A stretch of DNA of 15,775 nucleotides from Porticoccaceae bacterium UBA1989. Its GTDB lineage: Bacteria; Pseudomonadota; Gammaproteobacteria; Pseudomonadales; Porticoccaceae. The stretch is taken from NCBI GenBank assembly GCA_002335945.1, contig DDDD01000038.1, positions 1-15,775 of the forward strand, given 5' to 3'. The notes below the pieces were generated by a model that was not told the DNA's origin, did no database searches, and saw only the letters and a program-made list of their open reading frames with translations. A program made the position numbers and the translations under genes. Of this stretch, positions 1 through 5,209 are shown piece after piece (the first letter of the stretch is position 1; each line of letters opens with the position of its first letter).

Positions 1-349
1 TGGCGCCATAGCCTTCGACGGCGGCAATCTTTACGGTTGGCGCATTTTCGGGCATGACCACGGTACAGGGTGCGCCGCGGAGGGCTGCGGCCCAGGCCAA
101 TGCGGCACCGTGATTGCCGGAAGAATGGGTGATTACGCCTTTTTTCAGGCTTTGTTCGTTCATTGAGAAGACGGCATTGCACCCACCGCGGGCTTTGAAG
201 GCGCCAATCTTTTGTAGGTTTTCGGCTTTAAAGAATAGCTCGCAACCAATGATTTTATTCAGGGCACTGCTCTCTAATACTGGCGTGCGGTGAATGTAGG
301 GCGCGATGCGCGTATGGGCTTGCTGGATGTCTTTTAGGAGTAATTTCAT
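1..349 (-). CDS. PLP-dependent threonine/serine dehydratase-like enzyme, C-terminal part cut by window edge
   Basis: I translated the minus strand from the ATG at 349-347 to the window edge, giving 116 residues of an open gene. The protein has the fold-type II PLP signature of the threonine dehydratase / serine racemase family: an FKARG segment at residues 51-55, whose Lys52 is the expected PLP Schiff-base lysine, and the phosphate-binding SSGNHG loop at 76-81. Known family members deaminate threonine or serine to a 2-oxo acid, or racemise serine. The C-terminal part is missing here, so I cannot say whether an ACT regulatory domain is present or which reaction applies. The start is fixed by an in-frame TAA four codons upstream; the ribosome binding site is weak. 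It lies 43 bp downstream of cbpM in the same direction with no visible terminator between, so read-through from cbpAM is possible. Confidence 0.85.
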   Translation of the reverse strand, partial: MKLLLKDIQQAHTRIAPYIHRTPVLESSALNKIIGCELFFKAENLQKIGAFKARGGCNAVFSMNEQSLKKGVITHSSGNHGAALAWAAALRGAPCTVVMPENAPTVKIAAVEGYGA

Positions 350-392
350 CGCTACAGCTTAGTGTAAATCGATGGAATAGGGATAGTAGAAA

Positions 393-701
393 TTACTCGC
401 CGTCCATAAACCGTTGCAAGCGACGATGCAATTCCCTGTTCTCTTGCCTGAGCTGCTCTAGCTCATCCAGCAGGCTAATTGCCAGTGCTATGCCAGCCCA
501 ATCAATATCTAGGTCATTATGTAACCGGCAGGCTTTTTTGGTAACGGTGATCATGTGGATATTAAAGCTCCAGTCGTCTGGGGAGGCGCCTTTGGGCTCA
601 ATAATGCCGTGGTCAATTATCTCAATAATAGTCTGGCTGGGTAGTTCGGTGGCACAGCAAATCTCTTCAAAGCTAAAATATTGGGGTTGTGACGTTTCCA
701 T
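393..701 (-). CDS. cbpM: Chaperone modulator CbpM (MerR-like)
   Basis: This 102-residue protein matches the CbpM family, small partners that bind the J-domain of CbpA and inhibit its co-chaperone activity. An N-terminal MerR-like winged-helix segment (about residues 8-60, with SFEEICCATEL and HGIIEPKG) is followed by the characteristic segment DLDIDWAGIALAISLLDELE (about 63-82). A charged, probably coiled-coil tail follows (LRQENRELHRRLQRF). The length is normal for the family. The start ATG (701-699) overlaps the cbpA stop by one base (TAATG), and a GGAG about 9 bases upstream inside cbpA supports it, so the two are translationally coupled. Its position directly behind cbpA is the usual arrangement. 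Assignment is by recognition of the sequence. Confidence 0.92.
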   Translation of the reverse strand: METSQPQYFSFEEICCATELPSQTIIEIIDHGIIEPKGASPDDWSFNIHMITVTKKACRLHNDLDIDWAGIALAISLLDELEQLRQENRELHRRLQRFMDGE

Positions 702-1654
702 TATGAGTTACTCCATTCTTCCCTAGGGTCAAAGTCTGCCTCGCTAGCCAGTGTCTGCCAATACTGCCTGATGTCGTCATTGATAATGGTCGGCATCACT
801 ACTTTGAGGACCGCATACAAATCGCCACGGCCCTCTTTGCGCACCAATCCTTTGCCTTTAATGCGCATGCGCTGACCGGTTTGGCTATTGGCGGGAATAG
901 ATAGTTTAATTTTGCCTGACAATGTCGGCACATCTATTTTGGCGCCCAGCGCAGCTTCCCAGGGGGCTAGCGGCACTGTGATAACTAGGTTGTGGGCCTC
1001 AACGTCAAACAGCGGATGGGGTACTAGTCGAATGCGTAGATACAGATCACCATTGGCGGCATTCCCTGCCCCCTGTTCACCCTGACCTTTGAGTCGAATA
1101 CGTTCACCGTCGGTCACGCCTGCAGGTATTTTTACATTGAGTGTCTTACTAATTTTATTGATACGGCCCTGTTGATCACGATGTGGGAGACCATAGGAAA
1201 TAGTTTTGGTTGAATTGGCTAGGGTGTCTTCAAGAAAAATTGGCAGATCTGTTTCTATATCCTGACCTTTCCCATTAAAATCCTGCTGGGAAAAACCGCC
1301 GGCCTTCCCCCTGTGTGCGCTACCAAAAATTGATGAAAAAAAGTCAGAGAAGTCGCCATCATGGGAACTGTCTTGTCGCCCTGCGGATGACTGCCATCCC
1401 GGTGGTGGTTGGAAACCTCCGGCACTTTGTTTCCGGCCCGCATACTGGCGGAGTTCATCATATTCAGCGCGCTTGTCAGTATCTTTGAGTACTTGATAGG
1501 CCTCATTAACTTCTTTAAATTTCCCTTCGGCCTCATGGTCTTCGCTAACGTCTGGGTGATATTTTCGAGCCAGCTTGCGATAAGCGGTTTTGATCGCCTT
1601 GCTATCAGCATCTGGCGCGACTGCCAATATTTTATAATAGTCTTTAAATTCCAT
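701..1654 (-). CDS. cbpA: Curved-DNA-binding protein CbpA, DnaJ-type co-chaperone
   Basis: This is a 317-residue class II (zinc-finger-free) Hsp40. The J-domain covers about residues 1-70, with the HPD motif at 33-35 that stimulates DnaK ATPase. A Gly/Phe/Gln/Ser-rich linker follows (about 75-130), then two beta-rich substrate-binding domains (from about 135, with VKIPAGVTDGERIRLKGQG and IPANSQTGQRMRIKGKG). The cysteine zinc-finger repeats of DnaJ are absent. CbpA acts with DnaK in the cytoplasm and also binds curved DNA; in E. coli it is a stationary-phase protein. The start ATG gives a canonical MEFKDYYKILAV N-terminus, although the Shine-Dalgarno sequence is poor. It is first in a cbpA-cbpM pair and divergent from corA. 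I saw no convincing sigma-32 heat-shock promoter upstream. Confidence 0.93.
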   Translation of the reverse strand: MEFKDYYKILAVAPDADSKAIKTAYRKLARKYHPDVSEDHEAEGKFKEVNEAYQVLKDTDKRAEYDELRQYAGRKQSAGGFQPPPGWQSSAGRQDSSHDGDFSDFFSSIFGSAHRGKAGGFSQQDFNGKGQDIETDLPIFLEDTLANSTKTISYGLPHRDQQGRINKISKTLNVKIPAGVTDGERIRLKGQGEQGAGNAANGDLYLRIRLVPHPLFDVEAHNLVITVPLAPWEAALGAKIDVPTLSGKIKLSIPANSQTGQRMRIKGKGLVRKEGRGDLYAVLKVVMPTIINDDIRQYWQTLASEADFDPREEWSNS

Positions 1655-1730
1655 AGTTCATCAATTATCCAGCTCATTTTTTGTGTCTGTTTCTTAAAGC
1701 CTAGTCTATGTTTTCTGGTTTGTGGATCTC

Positions 1731-1744
1731 TTGATCTGGATAAC
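1731..1744. promoter_or_regulatory. Weak FNR/ANR-like box in the cbpA-corA divergent region
   Basis: TTGAT-CTGG-ATAAC matches 8 of 10 positions of the FNR/ANR consensus TTGAT-N4-ATCAA. Its centre (1737.5) lies 41.5 bp from the start predicted by a weak minus-strand -10 (TAGACT, 1708-1703) toward cbpA. It is about 60.5 bp from the start predicted for corA on the plus strand. An 8/10 match is expected several times by chance in a window of this size, so this is a tentative call based on spacing. Confidence 0.25.
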
Positions 1745-1763
1745 TTTTTTCATGCTTAATGGA

Positions 1764-1791
1764 TTTGATTTCAGGCTATTTGCCATATACT
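1764..1791 (+). promoter_or_regulatory. Candidate sigma-70 promoter of corA-mscS
   Basis: A -10 element TATACT (1786-1791, 5 of 6 matches to TATAAT) is preceded by TTGATT at 1765-1770 with a 15-bp spacer, or TTTGAT one base earlier with 16 bp; both spacers are short. The predicted start is near 1798, about 30 nt before the corA ATG. This is the best promoter-like sequence in the 174-bp divergent region. It is inferred from consensus only. Confidence 0.4.
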
Positions 1792-1828
1792 AGATCTTTC
1801 TACCCGCTGGGTTGCTAAAGGGCTAATT

Positions 1829-2791
1829 ATGATTAGGGTTTGTATTTACGATGGAACTAATCTGTCTCGGGGAAGTGTGGAGCTTATTGCCACGCCCCTT
1901 GCAGAAAATTCCTTTATTTGGATTGATATTCAGGCTGAACCCAAGGAGTCTGAGCAAGTTATTTTTGACCAATTTGGCTGCCACGAACTGACTATTCAGG
2001 ATGCCCGCCGCCTGCGGCACCCCCCTAAAACTGAACATTTTGGCGATCAGTCTTTTGTACTGTTACGCGGTCTTGGCGCCGTATCTGAAGGCCTAGCTTT
2101 TGAAACATTACAAATTGCCTGCTTTATTGGCGGCAATTTTTTAATCACTCGCCGTGATGAGCCCTGCCGCACCATCGATACCTGGTGGAATGATCGCAGT
2201 TTAGAAACAAGCTTGGCCGGCGGGCCTTTTGTGCTGTTTGCCTCTCTTAGCAATAGTCTGGGGTTGGAATACTTGGAGTTTTTATTGGACTTTGAGCCTG
2301 AGCTTTCTAATTATGAAGATACTCTGTTGGCCTCACCTAACGACAACCTTCTGCGCGAGCTTATCGCCTGTAAAACTTGGCTGCGTAAACTTAAACGCCT
2401 GCACAGTTACCACGACCGAGTGTTTTCACAACTGCTTATCCACCTGGATAAAAAGCTGCGCCATGTCCCCAATATTATCCATGCGGTGACCGATGCTTAC
2501 GACAAATTTGATCGCCTCAATAGTTTGTCGGCCCTGTACTATGATCTGGCCGGTGATTTGATTGATGGGCATATTTCCCTCACCTCTCACAAGCTAAATG
2601 AGACCATGCGCATACTCACGGTGGTGACCGCCATCTTTGTGCCACTGGGATTTTTAGCCGGTCTGTACGGTATGAATTTTGACAATATCCCTGAGTTACA
2701 CAACCCTAATGGGTATTTTATTTTGGTTGGGGTTATGGCCACAATAGCCATAGGGCTTGTTGTTTTATTTAAAAGGAATAAATGGCTGTGA
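1829..2791 (+). CDS. CorA-family magnesium/divalent metal transporter
   Basis: The 320-residue protein has the CorA layout: a large cytoplasmic N-terminal alpha/beta domain (about 1-160), a long helical stalk (about 165-255), then two C-terminal membrane helices (about 258-280 and 294-315). The diagnostic YGMN signature sits between them, with GMN at 281-283. The short positively charged tail FKRNKWL is also typical. Family members form homopentamers in the inner membrane and carry Mg2+, Co2+, Ni2+ or, in the ZntB branch, Zn2+. The intact GMN and following acidic loop favour CorA-like import, but the metal cannot be read from sequence. The start ATG has an AAAGGG six bases upstream. It overlaps the downstream mscS-type gene by 10 bp, suggesting one transcript. 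Confidence 0.88.
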   Translation: MIRVCIYDGTNLSRGSVELIATPLAENSFIWIDIQAEPKESEQVIFDQFGCHELTIQDARRLRHPPKTEHFGDQSFVLLRGLGAVSEGLAFETLQIACFIGGNFLITRRDEPCRTIDTWWNDRSLETSLAGGPFVLFASLSNSLGLEYLEFLLDFEPELSNYEDTLLASPNDNLLRELIACKTWLRKLKRLHSYHDRVFSQLLIHLDKKLRHVPNIIHAVTDAYDKFDRLNSLSALYYDLAGDLIDGHISLTSHKLNETMRILTVVTAIFVPLGFLAGLYGMNFDNIPELHNPNGYFILVGVMATIAIGLVVLFKRNKWL

Positions 2792-3642
2792 TGGATAAAA
2801 TCGAATACTGGCTCAATGTGCCCATTGTACAAATTGGTGACTACGCATTAAGAACCGCAGACCTTGCCTCTGCGATTGGCATTTTACTGATCACCATGCT
2901 GGTCTCACGGATTATTACCCGCGCCGCTACCATGGCGGCTAAGCGTAGCCGTGCGCGAGATCAAAATATCTATGTGATCAATCGCATGCTGAAATATATC
3001 GTCTACGCCGTGGGTATTCTAACGGCGCTATCGACACTGGGTTTTGGTTTTGGCAAGTTAACGATTGTGGCGGGTGCCCTAGGTGTGGGTATTGGTTTTG
3101 GTTTGCAGTCGATTGTGAATAATTTTGTCAGTGGCATTATTATTCTGTTTGAAAAATCTCTGCGAGTGGGGGATTTTATTGAACTGCCCAATGGGCTCCT
3201 CGGTGAAGTCCGCGAGATCAATATTCGCAGCACCTTGATTCGCACCTTAGATAATGCCGATATCTTAGTACCCAATGCCGATTTTATTACCAATCAGGTG
3301 AATAACTGGACGCTTAATGATGATGTTCGGCGTTTTACGATTCCCTTTAGTGTGGCCTATGGCAGTGATCTAGAACTGGTAAAAAAGGCGGGGCTTGAGG
3401 CGGCCGATAAAGTCGATCTGACTTTGCATCGCGCCAATCTAAAACCCGATGTATTGGTAAGTGAACTGGGTGCCTCGGGCGTCGACTGCTTTCTTTCTGT
3501 CTGGACAGAAGGTGCCTTGGTTAAGCGGCCGGGGCTGGTTAAATCAACCTACCTGACCGCTATTTACAACAGTCTCCAAGAGCATAAGTTGGAGATTCCT
3601 TTTCCGCAGATGGATGTGCACCTGCGCAAGTCTGGCATTTAG
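2782..3642 (+). CDS. Small-conductance mechanosensitive channel, MscS family
   Basis: This 286-residue protein has the short, E. coli MscS-like architecture. There are three N-terminal membrane helices (about 27-48, 68-88 and the pore helix TM3 at about 92-122). The pore helix is rich in Gly and Ala (AGALGVGIGFGLQSIVNNFV), as in MscS. The beta domain follows (LRVGDFIELPNG, about 127-138) and then the alpha/beta cytoplasmic vestibule. The channel opens under membrane tension to release solutes during hypo-osmotic shock. The start at 2782 is preferred because AAGGA ends about 4 bases upstream; the in-frame ATG at 2791, which makes a TGATG overlap with the corA stop, is the alternative. It converges on the YIP1-type gene with only 17 bp between stop codons. 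Confidence 0.9.
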   Translation: MAVMDKIEYWLNVPIVQIGDYALRTADLASAIGILLITMLVSRIITRAATMAAKRSRARDQNIYVINRMLKYIVYAVGILTALSTLGFGFGKLTIVAGALGVGIGFGLQSIVNNFVSGIIILFEKSLRVGDFIELPNGLLGEVREINIRSTLIRTLDNADILVPNADFITNQVNNWTLNDDVRRFTIPFSVAYGSDLELVKKAGLEAADKVDLTLHRANLKPDVLVSELGASGVDCFLSVWTEGALVKRPGLVKSTYLTAIYNSLQEHKLEIPFPQMDVHLRKSGI

Positions 3643-3659
3643 CCTTGAGTTATAGCTAT

Positions 3660-4283
3660 CTATCCATCCACAAACACGGGTAACGCCACATATTCCCATA
3701 GAATAACCGTGGCCACTAAAATCACTACGGCATACACCAAGGCCACGGCAAATAAAGCACTGGCGTAAAGCATGCCGCGATCCTCAGGCACATTCATTAT
3801 AGCGGGCACGCCCATATAAATTAGCCGGATCGCGTAACAGCAGGCCAACGTAGCCAGAATAATATCTAGCCACCAGATGGGTCGCAGGGCAAAAAATGCG
3901 GCGACAAAAATAGGCATGCAGGAATAACCCACTAGCACTATGCCTTTAATGGGATAGGAGTCTGCGTTGTAGGTTTTAGACATCCAGTGGGCCATTAACC
4001 CAATCACCACAACCGCACTTACTAACGCCAAATAGAACAGCACCATCAGTGGAATGGCACTGTCTGGGGTTATCTTGACGATACGATCGCCTGCCTCCCA
4101 GCCCCAGTATGTGGTGCCATAATAAAAGCTTAGGGGCGGCACAGCGGCCATAATTAAGATCGACAGTAGTCTGGATTTTATGGCCTGAACAGGCTGGTTG
4201 GCCAACCGCTGCCAGGTGGCAGTGGGGAAGAATATAACCCCTAAAATCTCTCTTAATAACATTAAAAAACCACCCTGTTTCAT
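3660..4283 (-). CDS. YIP1/DUF1282-type integral membrane protein, last gene of the cbb3 operon
   Basis: The 207-residue hydrophobic protein resembles bacterial YIP1-domain proteins. It begins with FFPTATWQRLANQP, like the usual 'P-x-x-TW-x-x-I/L-A' opening of this family. I count about five membrane helices (about 35-55, 72-98, 115-135, 137-155, 170-198). The loop YNADSYPIKGIVLVGYSCMP matches the region where the family carries conserved residues. The function of bacterial members is not established. The start ATG has AGGAG six bases upstream. It follows the TauE/SafE-like gene by 21 bp with no terminator visible, so it is probably co-transcribed with cco, and its position suggests, without proving, a link to membrane or oxidase biogenesis. 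Confidence 0.75.
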   Translation of the reverse strand: MKQGGFLMLLREILGVIFFPTATWQRLANQPVQAIKSRLLSILIMAAVPPLSFYYGTTYWGWEAGDRIVKITPDSAIPLMVLFYLALVSAVVVIGLMAHWMSKTYNADSYPIKGIVLVGYSCMPIFVAAFFALRPIWWLDIILATLACCYAIRLIYMGVPAIMNVPEDRGMLYASALFAVALVYAVVILVATVILWEYVALPVFVDG

Positions 4284-4304
4284 AATACTCTCCTAATTTT
4301 TCTG

Positions 4305-4973
4305 TTAATGATGATGTGCATGTGGGCTGGGCATATGGATTTGCCATAGCATCCATAGGCCCATGCCGATAATAATGAGCCCCATGAGTCGGCGCAGTGA
4401 TCGGGACTGTAGCCAGCGCGCCAGATGATGAGAAAACCAACTTCCTGCCAACATGGCGGGCAATGTACCTAGTCCAAACGCAGCCATTAATGCAGCGCCT
4501 TTAGCGGGCGAACCGGAAGCCAGTGCCTGACCCAGGGCGCTGTACACCAGACCACAGGGCAGCCAGCCCCAAAGCATGCCCACCCCAATGGCCTTGCTTA
4601 ACCGGTCGGGTTTGCCCAGCCTAATTGCCATAGGCTGAATGCGCTGCCAGATAACCTGCCCTGCCCGCTCTAGACCAACAAGCACTCGCCACCAGTCAGC
4701 GATATAGAGGCCCATAAGTATTAGCAGCAGTGCAGCGAGGGTTCTCATTATCGGCAACAGCGCTAGACTATTGCCGCCAGCACCTACCGCAGCCAGACTA
4801 AAGGTCCCAGCAAGCGCACCTGCCAAGCTGTAACTCAGAATTCGGCCAAGATTATAGCCAACCAGCATGCTCGGCTTAGATGTATTGGCACCCAGTGCTG
4901 TGACTATGCCTCCGCACATTCCTATACAGTGCCCAGCACCCAGCAAGCCCACCATAAACATCATCCAAAGCAC
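4305..4973 (-). CDS. TauE/SafE-DsbD-like membrane protein of the cbb3 cluster, His-rich C-terminus
   Basis: This 222-residue polytopic protein belongs to the group often annotated 'sulfite exporter TauE/SafE' that is related to the DsbD/CcdA transmembrane domain. It opens with GAGHCIGMCGG (residues 12-22; Cys16 and Cys20) and has a second half-motif WLPCG (Cys140). A matching pair of membrane cysteines is the DsbD/CcdA theme. The protein ends in HMPSPHAHHH, a likely metal-binding tail. Members commonly follow ccoS in Pseudomonas-type clusters, where a role in copper handling or cbb3 assembly is suspected; sulfite export is unlikely. The start is GTG, chosen because it forms a TAGTG one-base overlap with the ccoS stop and has AGGA about 9 bases upstream. 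ATG codons three, four and six residues further in are less likely starts. Confidence 0.82.
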   Translation of the reverse strand: MLWMMFMVGLLGAGHCIGMCGGIVTALGANTSKPSMLVGYNLGRILSYSLAGALAGTFSLAAVGAGGNSLALLPIMRTLAALLLILMGLYIADWWRVLVGLERAGQVIWQRIQPMAIRLGKPDRLSKAIGVGMLWGWLPCGLVYSALGQALASGSPAKGAALMAAFGLGTLPAMLAGSWFSHHLARWLQSRSLRRLMGLIIIGMGLWMLWQIHMPSPHAHHH

Positions 4974-5209
4974 TAGGGGCCGTCCTGCTTATTGTTTAGA
5001 AAGCCGCCCTGTTTTTTATTTGGAAACGCATCCTGTCGTTTATTTTCAAAACCGCCCTTAGGAGCACAGTCTTCCTCATTAAATAGAATCCGCTCACCTT
5101 CGCTATCGAGATCATCGTACTGGCCTTCATTGACCGCCCAGCAAAATATGCTCACTGCCAACACCACAAACAGCAACGAGATGGGAATTAACAGATAGAG
5201 ACTAAACAT
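4973..5209 (-). CDS. ccoS: cbb3-type cytochrome oxidase assembly protein CcoS
   Basis: The 78-residue protein has one N-terminal membrane helix (about residues 3-25). The family signature follows: FCWAVNEGQYDDLDSEGERILF at about 22-43, in which the YDDLD and ILF parts are the most recognisable. CcoS is needed for heme and copper insertion into CcoN in Rhodobacter. The start has a strong GAGG six bases upstream and overlaps the ccoI stop by 8 bp (ATGTTTAG). The tail is unusual: after the acidic NEED segment the last 26 residues consist of three imperfect 8-residue repeats (GFENKRQD, AFPNKKQG, GFLNNKQD; residues 53-76) plus Gly-Pro. This makes the protein somewhat longer than typical family members of about 50-70 residues. 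Confidence 0.92.
   Translation of the reverse strand: MFSLYLLIPISLLFVVLAVSIFCWAVNEGQYDDLDSEGERILFNEEDCAPKGGFENKRQDAFPNKKQGGFLNNKQDGP
4984..5055. repeat. Three tandem 24-bp repeats within the 3' end of ccoS
   Basis: Three adjacent 24-bp units (4984-5007, 5008-5031, 5032-5055) each begin with CCTG on the plus strand. Any two share 16 of 24 bases. As 24 is a multiple of three, the array encodes three 8-residue repeats in the CcoS tail. Divergence between the units suggests an old duplication held in frame. Confidence 0.75.

Noticed and set aside
1255..1677. 140-residue open frame on the minus strand overlapping the J-domain region of cbpA
   Set aside because: It is an out-of-frame shadow of cbpA with no recognisable motif.
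1655..1828. Heat-shock (sigma-32) promoter for cbpA
   Set aside because: I looked for CTTGAA with a spaced CCCCAT-like element and found no good pair.
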